From: an uncultured bacterium
GTDB taxonomy: Bacteria > Gemmatimonadota > Gemmatimonadetes > Longimicrobiales > RSA9
Direction of reading: 5' to 3'
DNA: 41,050 bases
NCBI GenBank assembly: GCA_937889645.1
Contig: CALBZE010000147.1
Location: forward strand, 1 to 41,050
Part shown: positions 30,166 through 38,961 of the stretch, piece after piece
How the letters are laid out: each line of letters starts with the position of its first letter
Numbering within the stretch: position 1 is the stretch's first letter
Made by a program: the position numbers and the translations under genes
Notes under the pieces: generated by a model
Told to the model about the DNA's origin: nothing
Seen by the model: only the letters and a program-made list of their open reading frames with translations
Database searches by the model: none

Positions 30166-31662
30166 ATGCCGATCCGCTTCGACCGCTACCGGATGCGGGA
30201 TGGGAAGACCCCGCTCTCCGAGCGCTACTTCAACCCGATTTGGCGCGATCTAGACGCGCGGGTCGCGGATCTGGAGGGCGTCAACAAGGACTGGCGGGAC
30301 GCGATCGCCGTGCTCACGGCGGAGGGGCTCAGGCGCGTCAACGAGGCGCTGATCCCGGCTTTCCGGAAGGTCCAAGAGCTCGCCGAGCTCGGCTTCCTCT
30401 CGGCGACGAGCTCGACGCCGACCGAGTTCGCTCTCGGCGAGCGTGCCCTCGTCCTCGACGAAGGCGCGCAACGCGACCTCTTCTCGCCGAGTCCGTTCCT
30501 CGCGATCACGCGCGAGTCCACGTACGAGGATTACGCGATCGCCCGCCTCGTCTCCTACGACCGCGAGACGGGTACGCTCGCCCTCGACGTCCTCGCGGTC
30601 GGCGGGACGCCGGGCACCTATTCGGACCTCGTCGTCGCGGCGGTCGCGGGGTCGGCGGTCGCGACGACCGCGGCGATCGAGGCGACCAGGGAGGCGCGCG
30701 AGGCGGCGGAGGCGGCGGCAGGGGCGGCGCAGGCTTCGGCAACGGGGGCGGCCGGCGCCGCCTCCGCCGCCTCCGGATCGGCCACCTCAGCCGCGGCGTC
30801 CGCCGCCACCGCCGCCGCGACGACGGCGCGGGTCGCGGCGGAGGCGGCGCGCGACGACGCACAGGCCGCGGTCGGCGGCGTGCGGGTCACGGCCGACGAC
30901 CCCGTGACCGGCCCGCTGGCGTCCAAGATCGTCGCCGACGACGGCATCGCGGCGACGGTGGAGGACAGCGGCGGGGAAAAGAAGCTCCGCCTGTCCCTGA
31001 CCCTATCGTTCACGCTCGGCGACATCCCCGGCACGCTGGGCGTCGCCAAGGGCGGCACGGGCGCGACGGACGCGAGCGGCGCCAGGGCCAATCTCGGGCT
31101 CGCCATCGGCGAGGACGTGCAGGCGTACCACGCGCAGCTCGCCGCCCTCGCGGCCCTGGCGTCGAGCGGGTTGATCGCGCGCACCGGCACCAACGCCGTC
31201 GCCGCGCGCAGCATCGCGGGCGGCGCCGGGATCAACGTCACGAACGGCAACGGCGTGTCGGGCAACCCGACCGTGGCCGTGGACAAGGCGACCGCCGGGA
31301 ACGTCCACGCGGGGACGGCGGACAAGGTCCTGACGGCGGACGCGCTCTATCCGGCCTGCGCGCCCGTGGCGTCGAGCGGGTCTGGGTCGTGGGCGCCCAA
31401 TTTTTCGCAGGGTCGGGTGTTCTCGCGTACGCTGACCGGCAACAGCACCCTCGCGAACCCGACCAACCAAGCGGCCGGGCAGAGCGGGCTGGTCATCATC
31501 AAGCAGGATGCGACCGGGGGCCGAACCCTGAGCTTTGGATCAAACTGGAGGATCGCTGGCGGCGCGCCCTCCCTTCCTACCGCGGCCAACTCCTTCGTCA
31601 CCATTTTCTATTACGTGGAGTCAGTCGACGTAATTCTCGCGACCTACCAGTACGGGTACTGA
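30166..31662 (+). CDS. Tail fibre, 498 aa
   Basis: N-terminus MPIRFDRYRMRDGKTPLSER, then a helical part, an Ala-rich coiled coil (residues ~165-240, EAAEAAAGAAQASATGAAGA type), and the classic fibre-shaft repeat GVAKGGTGATDASGARANLG (about 295-315). The C-terminus (GNSTLANPTNQAAGQSGLVI then TGGRTLSFGSNWRIAGG) is a receptor-binding tip typical of many phage fibres. It determines host range. Base composition falls in the last ~250 bp. Confidence 0.9.
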   Translation: MPIRFDRYRMRDGKTPLSERYFNPIWRDLDARVADLEGVNKDWRDAIAVLTAEGLRRVNEALIPAFRKVQELAELGFLSATSSTPTEFALGERALVLDEGAQRDLFSPSPFLAITRESTYEDYAIARLVSYDRETGTLALDVLAVGGTPGTYSDLVVAAVAGSAVATTAAIEATREAREAAEAAAGAAQASATGAAGAASAASGSATSAAASAATAAATTARVAAEAARDDAQAAVGGVRVTADDPVTGPLASKIVADDGIAATVEDSGGEKKLRLSLTLSFTLGDIPGTLGVAKGGTGATDASGARANLGLAIGEDVQAYHAQLAALAALASSGLIARTGTNAVAARSIAGGAGINVTNGNGVSGNPTVAVDKATAGNVHAGTADKVLTADALYPACAPVASSGSGSWAPNFSQGRVFSRTLTGNSTLANPTNQAAGQSGLVIIKQDATGGRTLSFGSNWRIAGGAPSLPTAANSFVTIFYYVESVDVILATYQYGY

Positions 31663-31665
31663 ATC

Positions 31666-32295
31666 ATGCTGCCCTTTTTTTGCCCGTTGTTCGGAACGAG
31701 CGGAGAGCTTCCGGTTCAGTTCTTCTCGTGGGGTGGAGGCTCACTAAGCCCGGTCTCTATCAGTACCACGAACATACAGACGGATTGCCTTGTCATCATA
31801 GGCATGTGCCGTACTGGTGAAACCAGTACCGGCGAGCTTGTCTCGACGCCTGATGGGTTTTCCACCCTCGCCGTCGAGGGTGGAAACACGCCGTGTGGGG
31901 TGTTCGCCAAGCTCACGACCAATGAAGAGCCAGCGACTTATAATTTCTCCTGGACCGGCTCGGGCAACTTCCGATACTTCGTCGCCCAATATCGCTTCGC
32001 GCGGGAGGTGGTCGCGGCGTCAAGTGCTGCGCGGTTCGTCTCGGTCGGGGGGGCGGATGTCCCGAAGATCGCCCCGAGCAAGCCGGGCGCCCTTCTCGTG
32101 TGGACGCTGTACGGCCCGTCGTGGGACAACAATCTGATTTACCCGGCGCAGAGCGCGGTGAAGCGGTCCGGCTCCAATACATTCATCGGCTTCTGGGACG
32201 TGCTTGACCACCCCGCCGGGGCCATCCCCGGGACCTTCCACGTCACCTTTGGCGGAAGCGTAACGGGGCGGTGCGGCTGTCTGTTGATTGCTTAG
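31666..32295 (+). CDS. Fibre-associated protein with lower GC, 209 aa
   Basis: Four bases after the fibre stop. Predominantly beta-strand with Cys residues (SISTTNIQTDCLVIIGMCRT, TYNFSWTGSGNFRYFVAQYR, GTFHVTFGGSVTGRCGC). Jelly-roll-like virion proteins of this kind accompany fibres in many alphaproteobacterial phages. The gene is clearly less GC-rich than its neighbours, a sign of recent acquisition or exchange of the receptor-binding region. Confidence 0.65.
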   Translation: MLPFFCPLFGTSGELPVQFFSWGGGSLSPVSISTTNIQTDCLVIIGMCRTGETSTGELVSTPDGFSTLAVEGGNTPCGVFAKLTTNEEPATYNFSWTGSGNFRYFVAQYRFAREVVAASSAARFVSVGGADVPKIAPSKPGALLVWTLYGPSWDNNLIYPAQSAVKRSGSNTFIGFWDVLDHPAGAIPGTFHVTFGGSVTGRCGCLLIA

Positions 32296-32307
32296 GGGGC
32301 CGACGAA

Positions 32308-32838
32308 ATGCACGCGATCATCCGCGAAGGCGTCATCGAAGCTCTGCCGCCCGGCCGTCCCTTCCAGGACGCGGCCGGCACCCAGCACCCCGCGAGCGTC
32401 CTCGCGCTGTGGAGCGCCGCGGAGCTCGCCGCGATCGGCGTCTACCCGATCGAGGACGACCCGATCCCCGAGGGCAAGGTGGCGACGGACTTCTCTCTGG
32501 AACGCGACGGCGAGGTGGTGCGCCGCCGCTGGACCCTCGAGGACGCGCCGCCGCCGCCGCCGATCCGCCGCATCGCGCCCTTGGCCTTCCGCCGCCGCTT
32601 CCCGGCCGCGAAGCGCGGCGCGATCACGCTCGCCGCGGCGCAGGCGCTCGCGGCCGGCGATCCGACCCTCCAAGTGTTCTTGGACGACTTGTCCAGCGCT
32701 CGCTTCGTGGATCTCGACGACCCGGAGACGGCGGCGGGGGTCGGCGCGCTCGTCGCGGCGGGACTCCTCACGCCGGAGGAGGGCGCCGCGATGCTCGCGG
32801 ACGGGACCGCGGCGGAGACGGAAGGGCTGGCGTCGTGA
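32308..32838 (+). CDS. Tail-fibre-region protein (assembly/chaperone-like), 176 aa
   Basis: The N-terminal half is beta-rich with a Pro run (EDAPPPPPIRR); the C-terminal half is helical with the FRRRFPAAKRGAITLAAAQA and GVGALVAAGLLTPEEGAAML pattern common downstream of fibre genes in alphaproteobacterial phages. A role as fibre chaperone or adaptor is inferred from position. The 57-bp gap after it has no gene. Confidence 0.65.
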   Translation: MHAIIREGVIEALPPGRPFQDAAGTQHPASVLALWSAAELAAIGVYPIEDDPIPEGKVATDFSLERDGEVVRRRWTLEDAPPPPPIRRIAPLAFRRRFPAAKRGAITLAAAQALAAGDPTLQVFLDDLSSARFVDLDDPETAAGVGALVAAGLLTPEEGAAMLADGTAAETEGLAS

Positions 32839-32895
32839 CGGGGCGCCGCCGCGGCGCGCCGCACGCGCGCGGTCCGCATCTGTGGAGGATTCATC

Positions 32896-33117
32896 GTGGC
32901 TGATTCGGTGGTGCGAACGACTCGGCACAACCTCGCCGTCTCCGAGGTCCGCGACATCCAGATCACGGACATCGTCCTCGTCGGCGGGGTCTACACCCGC
33001 GCGATCCGAATCTATGGCGAGCCCGGCGGCACGCAGGCGCCGCCGGTCGTCGAGCTCGTCGTCTCGAGCCCGGACCGGGCGGACATCGAGGTCATGGCGC
33101 CGGAGCGCGGCTTCTGA
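32896..33117 (+). CDS. Small tail-region protein, 73 aa
   Basis: GTG start with GGAGG at good distance. A compact beta-rich protein (RHNLAVSEVRDIQITDIVLV, GVYTRAIRIYGEPGGTQAPP, then VELVVSSPDRADIEVMAPE). Sits between fibre and sheath genes. Not recognised. Confidence 0.65.
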   Translation: MADSVVRTTRHNLAVSEVRDIQITDIVLVGGVYTRAIRIYGEPGGTQAPPVVELVVSSPDRADIEVMAPERGF

Positions 33118-33118
33118 C

Positions 33119-33274
33119 GTGGAGAGCCGGCCCGCGGAATTCCTCTCGGCCCTGTCGCGCGCCCTCAACGCCGTCTTCCTCGTCGAGGGAACGGCGGCGG
33201 GCGACGGTTTAGAGTATCGCCTCTCGCTCGCGGAGAGCCCCCGCTCGGCGGATTGTCGAGCCTCGCCGGTTTGA
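33119..33274 (+). CDS. Small ORF before the sheath gene, 51 aa
   Basis: GTG at 33119, two bases after the upstream stop; no clear ribosome site. N-terminal 35 residues are helical (PAEFLSALSRALNAVFLVEG) with a C-terminal Ser/Arg tail. Coupled translation after the upstream gene would explain the missing site. Low certainty. Confidence 0.4.
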   Translation: MESRPAEFLSALSRALNAVFLVEGTAAGDGLEYRLSLAESPRSADCRASPV

Positions 33275-33292
33275 CGGAGGGGCTCCCGGGGC

Positions 33293-34699
33293 ATGAGCGA
33301 AACGTTTCTGCATGGCGTGGAGGTCGTCGAGATCGACTCCGGCCCGCGCCCGATCCGGACGGTCCGGAGCGCGGTCATCGGGCTCGTCGGCACCGCGCCC
33401 GACGCCGACGCCACGAAATTCCCGCTGAATACGCCGGTCCTCGTCGCCGGGAAGCGGACCGAGGCGGCGGGGCTCGGCGCGGACGGCACCCTCGCGGCGG
33501 CGATCGACGCGATCTTCGACCAGGCCGGCGCGGTGATCGTCGTCGTGCGCGTCGAGGAAGGCGCGAACACCGCGGAGACGATGCGCAACGTCGTCGGCGG
33601 CGTCGACGCGGGGACCGGCACCTATGAGGGCGTCCATGCCTTCCTCGCCGCCGAGGGCGCGCTCGGCGTCGTGCCGCGCATCCTGATCGCGCCCGGCTTC
33701 ACGTCGGAGCGGGCAACCGGCGCCGTAACCAGCATCGGCGTCACCGCGCAGGGCTCGGGCTACACGAGCGCGACCGTCTCGATCTCCGGCGGCGGCGGGA
33801 CCGGCGCCGCGGCGGAGGCGGTCATCGCCGGGGGCAAGGTCACGGCGATCCGGATGACCTCGCACGGCTCCGGCTACACGACCGCGCCGACCGTGACGAT
33901 CACGGGCGACGGCGAGGGCGCGACGGCGACCGCCGTGATCGGCGACTTCAAGAACCCGGTCGTCGCCGAGCTCGAGGGCATCGCCGAGCGGCTCCGCGCC
34001 GTCATCATCGCGGACGGGCCGAGCACGACCGACGCCGCGGCGATCGCCTATCGCGGGGATTTCGGCAACCGCCGGGTCTTCGTCGTCGACCCGGGCGTCA
34101 AGGTCTTCGACGCGGCGACCTCGACCTTCAAGGACGAGCCCGCCTCGGCGCGCGTCGCCGGCATCATCGCCCGCGTCGACGACAGCCGCGGCTTCTGGTG
34201 GAGCCCGAGTAACAACGAGGTCTTCGGCATCGCCGGCACGGGCCGCCCGATCGACTTCTCGCTCGGCGACCCGAATTCGCGCGCGAACCTCCTCAACGAG
34301 TCCGAGGTCGCGACCATCATCCGCCAGGACGGATTCCGCCTCTGGGGGAACCGCACGACCTCGATGGATCCGAAATGGGCCTTCCTCTCGGTCGTGCGGA
34401 CCGCGGACATGATCCACGAGTCCATGCTCCGCGCGCACCTGTGGGCGGTCGACCGCTGCATCACCCGGACCTACGTCGAGGACGTCGCCGAGGGCGTGCG
34501 GCAGTACCTCCGCTCGCTCAAGGCGCGCGGCGCCATCCTCGGCGGCGACGTCTGGGTCGACCCGGAGCTCAACACGCCGGAGAGCGTCGCGGCGGGGCGG
34601 ATCTTCTTCGACTTCGACTTCACGCCGCCCTACCCGGCGGAGCGAGTCACGTTCCGCTCGCACCTCGTCAACGACTACATCTCCGAAATCTTCAAGTAA
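33293..34699 (+). CDS. FI: Contractile tail sheath, P2 FI-like, with inserted repeat domain, 468 aa
   Basis: P2 FI family: start FLHGVEVVEIDSGPRPIRTV, GRPIDFSLGDPNSRANLLNE, DGFRLWGNRTTSMDPKWAFL, AHLWAVDRCITRTYVEDVAE. Two GSGYT-centred repeats occupy residues ~140-217 (first ISGGGGTGAAAEAVIAGGK, second ITGDGEGATATAVIGD). They interrupt the fold between LIAPGFTSER and the NPVVAEL helix and make the protein longer than P2 FI (about 396). The insert probably projects on the tail surface. ATG 33293 has GGGG upstream. Confidence 0.93.
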   Translation: MSETFLHGVEVVEIDSGPRPIRTVRSAVIGLVGTAPDADATKFPLNTPVLVAGKRTEAAGLGADGTLAAAIDAIFDQAGAVIVVVRVEEGANTAETMRNVVGGVDAGTGTYEGVHAFLAAEGALGVVPRILIAPGFTSERATGAVTSIGVTAQGSGYTSATVSISGGGGTGAAAEAVIAGGKVTAIRMTSHGSGYTTAPTVTITGDGEGATATAVIGDFKNPVVAELEGIAERLRAVIIADGPSTTDAAAIAYRGDFGNRRVFVVDPGVKVFDAATSTFKDEPASARVAGIIARVDDSRGFWWSPSNNEVFGIAGTGRPIDFSLGDPNSRANLLNESEVATIIRQDGFRLWGNRTTSMDPKWAFLSVVRTADMIHESMLRAHLWAVDRCITRTYVEDVAEGVRQYLRSLKARGAILGGDVWVDPELNTPESVAAGRIFFDFDFTPPYPAERVTFRSHLVNDYISEIFK

Positions 34700-34712
34700 T
34701 GGGGCGGCGACC

Positions 34713-35219
34713 GTGGCGAATCCGCGCATCCTCAAGAATTTCAACCTCTTCGTCGACGGGCGGGGGCAGGCCGGGAAGATCGACGAGCTCGAGCTCCCGA
34801 CCCTTACTATCAAGACGGAGGAGCACCGGGCCGGCGGGATGGACGCGCCGGCCGAGCTCGACATGGGCATGGAGGCGCTCTCGGCGGGCTTCACGCTCGC
34901 CGAGTACGACGAGAACGTCCTCCGCCTCTTCGGGCTGGCGGACGGCAACGCCGTGCAGCTCACCGCGCGCGGCGCCTTGCAGAAGGACGGCGAGCCGGTG
35001 ACGCCGGTCGTCGTCAACATGCGCGGGATGCTCAAGGAGGCTGAGCTCGGCACCTGGCAGGCGGGCGAGAAGGCGACGCCGAAGTTCACGATCGCCCTCC
35101 GGTACTACCGCTACGAGTCGGGCGGCGTGGTGCTCCATGAGATCGACGTCGAGAACATGGTCCGCATCGTCAACGGCGTCGACCAACTGGCGCAGATCCG
35201 CGCCGCGATCGGGGTCTGA
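34713..35219 (+). CDS. FII: Tail tube protein, P2 FII-like, 168 aa
   Basis: GTG start with GGGGCGG upstream. P2 FII signature: ILKNFNLFVDGRGQAGKIDE, GGMDAPAELDMGMEALSAGF and YYRYESGGVVLHEIDVENMV. Length agrees with P2 (172). It stacks in hexameric rings inside the sheath. Confidence 0.94.
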   Translation: MANPRILKNFNLFVDGRGQAGKIDELELPTLTIKTEEHRAGGMDAPAELDMGMEALSAGFTLAEYDENVLRLFGLADGNAVQLTARGALQKDGEPVTPVVVNMRGMLKEAELGTWQAGEKATPKFTIALRYYRYESGGVVLHEIDVENMVRIVNGVDQLAQIRAAIGV

Positions 35220-35223
35220 GGCG

Positions 35224-35517
35224 ATGACGAAGGATCTGCGGCCGGCGGTCGACATCCCGCTCGACTTCCCGATCACGGTCGAGGGCGTCGAGATCAAGGG
35301 CGTTCGGATGCGGCGCCCGAGGGCGCGCGACGAGCTCGCCTTCCAGGAAGGCAAGGGCTCCGAGGGGCGGCGCGCACTACAACTCATCGCGAACCTCTGC
35401 GATCTCTCGCTCGACGCCGTCCTCGAGATGGACGCCGCCGACGTGAAGAAGCTCGAGGACCAGTACGCGGCTTTTCGCGGGGCCTCTCCGAGCGGGAGCT
35501 CCGGCGCGCCGTCCTGA
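35224..35517 (+). CDS. E: Tail assembly chaperone E, 97 aa
   Basis: P2 gpE-like: LDFPITVEGVEIKGVRMRRP, RALQLIANLCDLSLDAVLEM and DAADVKKLEDQYAAFRG. P2 gpE is 91 residues. It helps tape-measure protein and tube assemble, and shares its first 84 codons with the frameshifted product. The last ~13 residues (SPSGSSGAPS) are reached only without frameshift. Confidence 0.9.
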   Translation: MTKDLRPAVDIPLDFPITVEGVEIKGVRMRRPRARDELAFQEGKGSEGRRALQLIANLCDLSLDAVLEMDAADVKKLEDQYAAFRGASPSGSSGAPS

Positions 35518-35651
35518 TCCTGGCGCGCTTCACGCGATGGGGGCTCGGGGAGCTCCTCGATCTCGAGGTCGAGGAGCTCCTCGCTTGGACGAAAGAGGCA
35601 CTCGACCTCGAGCGCGAGATCGCCAAGGCGGCCGGCGGCGGTAGGGGGTAG
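35224..35651 (+). CDS. E': Frameshift product E-E', 142 aa
   Basis: At codon 84 (TTT, 35473-35475), preceded by GCT, the run of four T (35472-35475) allows the Phe tRNA to slip one base back and read TCG at 35475 in the -1 frame. That frame is open to TAG at 35649-35651 and continues sensibly (SRGLSERELRRAVLILARFT, LDLEVEELLAWTKEALDLER), giving the E' C-terminus. P2 makes its own E+E' of about the same length by -1 slippage. Slippage rate and stimulator are not shown. Confidence 0.85.
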
Positions 35652-35660
35652 AGGGTAGGA

Positions 35661-38513
35661 ATGGCGGCGGCGTTCTCGGTAGTCGTCAACATCGGGGGCC
35701 GGATCGCCTCGAGCCTCGGCTCCGCCGTGGCGCGCGCGCGGCGCCAGGTCGGCGGGATCGGCGAAACCCTCGCCCGCGCACAGGCGGCGAACGCGCGCCG
35801 GCGGGATCAGTACCGCGCGCAGTTGGTCGACGCGGCGGCGCTCGGCGCGTCCCTCTACGGGCTCATTCGCCCCGCCGTCGCCTTCGAGTCGGCGATGGCC
35901 GACGTCCGCAAGGTCGTCGACTTCGACACGCCGGAGCAGTTCGGGCGGATGGGGCGCGACATCGTCGCCATGTCGCGCCGGATCCCCATGACGGCGGAGG
36001 GGCTCGCCGCGATCGTCGCCGCCGCCGGGCAGAGCGGCATCGCCCGCGACGAGCTCCTCTCGTTCGCCGAGAGCGCGGCCCAGATGGGGATCGCCTTCGA
36101 CATCTCCGCGGACCTCGCGGGCGAGACGATGGCGAAGTGGCGCACCGCCATGCGGCTCACGCAGCCGGAGGTCGTCGCCCTCGCCGACGCGGTCAACCAG
36201 TTGTCCAACACGCAGGCGAGCACGGCGGCGGACATCTCCGACGTCCTCCGCCGCGTCGGCGGCCTGGCGACCAACGCGGGGCTCTCCGCCGTGCAGACGG
36301 CGGCGCTCGGCTCCTCGATGCTGGCGGCTGGCGCGACGTCCGAGGTCACGGCGACCGCCGTGAAGAACCTCGTCAACGCGCTCGGCCGCGGCGCGACCGC
36401 GACGCGGACGCAGCGCGAGGCGTTCCGCGCCCTCGGGATCGACGGGCGGCGCATGGCGCGGATGATGCAGCGCGACGCGCCGCGGGCGATCCTCACCGTC
36501 TTGGAGGCGCTGAACCGCCTCCCCGCCCACCGCCGCAACGCGATCGCGGGCCAACTCTTCGGTCAGGAGTCGATCGCGGCAATCTCGCCGCTCCTGACCA
36601 ACCTCGACGCGCTGCGCGCCTCGTTCCGCACCGTCGCCGACGCGGCGAATTACGCGGGATCTATGGAGCGGGAGTACCGGGTCCGGAGCGAGACGACCGC
36701 GAACAGCCTCCAACTGGCGGCGAACCAGGCGAAGGCGCTCGGGATCCAGATTGGGACGCTCCTCCTCCCGACGCTCAACGACGCGCTCGGGGTCCTGGGG
36801 CGGCTCATGGAGCCGGTCGCGCGCCTCGCCGAGCGCTTCCCGCACGCGACGAAGGCGATCGTCGGGGCGACGGCCGCGCTCGTCGGGCTCCGGATCGCCG
36901 CCATCGCCGCCGGCTACGGCTTCACCTTCCTGGCGGGCGGGGCGATCAGGGCGGCGCGGGTTGTCGTCGGCGCCGCGCGCATGATGGGCGCCGCGACCCT
37001 CCTCGCCTTCGCGCCGTTCCGCTCGGCGGGCGGGCTCGCCATGCGGGCGGCGCGTCAGGTCGGACTCGCCTTCGTCCTCATGCGCGGCGGCGCGCTCGGG
37101 CTCGGCGGCGCGCTCTCCGGCGGCTTCGCCATGATGGGCCGGGCGATGCTCGGGCTCCTCAATCCGATGGCGATCGTCCGCGGTGCGATGGTGGCGCTCC
37201 GCGTCGCCTTCATCGGGACCGGGATCGGCGCGCTCGTGGCCGGCCTCGCGATGGCGGGGGCGTGGGTCCACAACAATTGGAGCAACGTCGCCGCCGCTTT
37301 CGAGGGCTTCCGCGACGGGTTTCTGCGGGCGCTCGGCCCGGCGCGTCCGATGGTCGCCGCCCTCGGGCGGGGCATCGGGCGGCTCTGGCGCTGGCTCAAG
37401 CGCCTCGTCGCCCCGATCGAGGGGGCGGAGGGCGGCTTCCGCGCGTTCGGCGAGCGGGCCGGCGAGGCGGTCGGGGCGACGGTCGCTTGGCTGCAAGACA
37501 AGCTACTCCCCGTGCTGCGGGTGATGGGCGACGGGATCCGGCGCATCGTCGGGCTCATCGGCGGCTGGGAGCGGGCCGGCGCCGTCCTGGCCGGGCTGCT
37601 CGCGGTGCGGTGGGCCGCGGGCCTCGCCCGGTTCGCGATGCGGGTGGCCGGTGTGACCCGCGCCTTTGAGGCGATGCGGCGCGCCGCGGTGCTGGCGCGG
37701 GGGGCGGCGGCGGCGGCGACCGCGGCGAGCGCGGCGGCGAGCGCCGCGGCCGGCGCCGCCGGAGCGGCCGCGGGGCGGGCGGCCGCGGGCGCTGCGGCGG
37801 GCGGAGCGGGCGCGGGCGCCGCCGGTTGGCTCGCGCGGCTCGGCGCGGTCGCCCGGGTCGCCGGCCGGTTCGGCGGCTTCGCCGCGGTCGGCGCCGCCGT
37901 GGCGGATCTGCCGAAGGTGTTCGGCCCGCTGCTGAACCGGGATCCGGTCGAGCAGGAGCGGCAGCGCCACAACTGGCGCGACCGGGCCACGATGGAGAAC
38001 GTCCCCGCGGAGGGCGGGGCGGCGTGGGCGGAGAGTTGGGGTGCGCTCGGCCGCCGCCTCGCCGGCCTCCTCCGCCGCGGCGACGACGCGGCGCGGGGGC
38101 GGGACTCGCGGGAGGGCGGGCGCGACCGGGGGCGGACGCCGGAGCAGATGGAGCGGCAGCGCCACAACTGGCGCGACCGGGGCAGAATCTACGAGCCGAC
38201 CGACGAGGGCGAGCCGAGCGAGCCATCCGCGCGGAGGGAACCCGCGTGGATGGAGGGTTGGGGCGCGCTCAGCCAGGAGCTCATCGAGCTCATGCGCGAG
38301 GACAACGCGCGGCGGAGGCGGGGGGCGCGCGAGTGGGAACGGGAGCGCGAGCGCGAGCCAAACCGCGAGGCCAACACGACCGTCAACGCGCCGGTCAACG
38401 TCACGGTGCACGGCATCGCGGACGCGGACGAAATCGCCCGCCGCGTGCGCGAGGAGGTCGAGCGGATCATCGAGCAGGCCGCGGCGCGGCAGCGCGCGGC
38501 GCTGCACGACTGA
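35661..38513 (+). CDS. T: Tape measure protein T, 950 aa
   Basis: Long helical protein fitting gpT-like tape measures: N-terminal FSVVVNIGGRIASSLGSAVA, then the TP901-type core (MAAGATSEVTATAVKNLVNA, LFGQESIAAISPLLTNLD) and a central hydrophobic region (residues ~420-540) with several membrane-spanning-like helices, the part injected into the cell envelope. The Ala/Gly-rich segment at ~675-735 and two repeats of ERQRHNWRDR lie near the C-terminus, where the DNA repeats 31 bp exactly. Its length sets tail length; about 950 residues predicts a tail somewhat longer than P2 (815). Confidence 0.93.
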   Translation: MAAAFSVVVNIGGRIASSLGSAVARARRQVGGIGETLARAQAANARRRDQYRAQLVDAAALGASLYGLIRPAVAFESAMADVRKVVDFDTPEQFGRMGRDIVAMSRRIPMTAEGLAAIVAAAGQSGIARDELLSFAESAAQMGIAFDISADLAGETMAKWRTAMRLTQPEVVALADAVNQLSNTQASTAADISDVLRRVGGLATNAGLSAVQTAALGSSMLAAGATSEVTATAVKNLVNALGRGATATRTQREAFRALGIDGRRMARMMQRDAPRAILTVLEALNRLPAHRRNAIAGQLFGQESIAAISPLLTNLDALRASFRTVADAANYAGSMEREYRVRSETTANSLQLAANQAKALGIQIGTLLLPTLNDALGVLGRLMEPVARLAERFPHATKAIVGATAALVGLRIAAIAAGYGFTFLAGGAIRAARVVVGAARMMGAATLLAFAPFRSAGGLAMRAARQVGLAFVLMRGGALGLGGALSGGFAMMGRAMLGLLNPMAIVRGAMVALRVAFIGTGIGALVAGLAMAGAWVHNNWSNVAAAFEGFRDGFLRALGPARPMVAALGRGIGRLWRWLKRLVAPIEGAEGGFRAFGERAGEAVGATVAWLQDKLLPVLRVMGDGIRRIVGLIGGWERAGAVLAGLLAVRWAAGLARFAMRVAGVTRAFEAMRRAAVLARGAAAAATAASAAASAAAGAAGAAAGRAAAGAAAGGAGAGAAGWLARLGAVARVAGRFGGFAAVGAAVADLPKVFGPLLNRDPVEQERQRHNWRDRATMENVPAEGGAAWAESWGALGRRLAGLLRRGDDAARGRDSREGGRDRGRTPEQMERQRHNWRDRGRIYEPTDEGEPSEPSARREPAWMEGWGALSQELIELMREDNARRRRGAREWEREREREPNREANTTVNAPVNVTVHGIADADEIARRVREEVERIIEQAAARQRAALHD
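37956..38181 (+). repeat. 31-bp exact repeat in the tape measure gene
   Basis: Bases 37956-37986 and 38151-38181 are identical. Both code for ERQRHNWRDR. The bounded segment is a duplicated ~65-codon block ending near a WGALxxxL motif in each copy (ESWGALGRRL and EGWGALSQEL). The high nucleotide identity at the repeat core suggests recent duplication or constraint. Confidence 0.8.
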
Positions 38514-38529
38514 GGTGGAGGGCGCGGGC

Positions 38530-38958
38530 GTGGCGCATGTGATGATGGCGCTCGGGAAGTACCGCTTCTCGATCGACTCCGCCGCCTACCAGACGTTGCA
38601 GCGGTCGACCGCCTGGCGCTGGCCGGCGCAAGAGCGCCTCGGCCGCGCGCCCGCGCTGCAATACCTCGGGCCGGGCGAGGACAAGATCGCGCTCAGCGGC
38701 ACGATCTATCCGCAGTTTCGCGGCGGGCTCGAGCAGATGGACGCGCTCCGCGAGGAGGCGGGGCGGGGCGAACCGCTCCTCCTCGTCGACGGCCGGGGCA
38801 ACGTCCTCGGCCGATGGGTCGTCGAGCGCGTAGGGGAGACTCAATCCGCCTTTTTCGCGGACGGCGCCCCGCGAAAGATCGAGTTCACCCTCGACCTCGT
38901 CCGGTACGGCGAGGACGGCGAGGAGGGATCCGAGGCGAAGGTCGCGACGGAGGCGTGA
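38530..38958 (+). CDS. U: Tail protein U, 142 aa
   Basis: P2 gpU family: MMALGKYRFSIDSAAYQTLQ, WRWPAQERLGRAPALQYLGP, GTIYPQFRGGLEQMDALREE. Start GTG 38530 chosen for GGAGG upstream; ATG at 38542 or 38545 are alternatives and give the more usual family start MMALG. P2 gpU has 159 residues. Needed for tail completion. Confidence 0.9.
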   Translation: MAHVMMALGKYRFSIDSAAYQTLQRSTAWRWPAQERLGRAPALQYLGPGEDKIALSGTIYPQFRGGLEQMDALREEAGRGEPLLLVDGRGNVLGRWVVERVGETQSAFFADGAPRKIEFTLDLVRYGEDGEEGSEAKVATEA

Positions 38959-38961
38959 GGC

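Noticed and set aside
34692..37496. 934-codon minus-strand ORF opposite sheath, tube, E and T genes
   Set aside because: It is a low-complexity Arg/Glu/Asp-rich shadow of the well-supported forward tail genes, caused by the GC-rich third positions.
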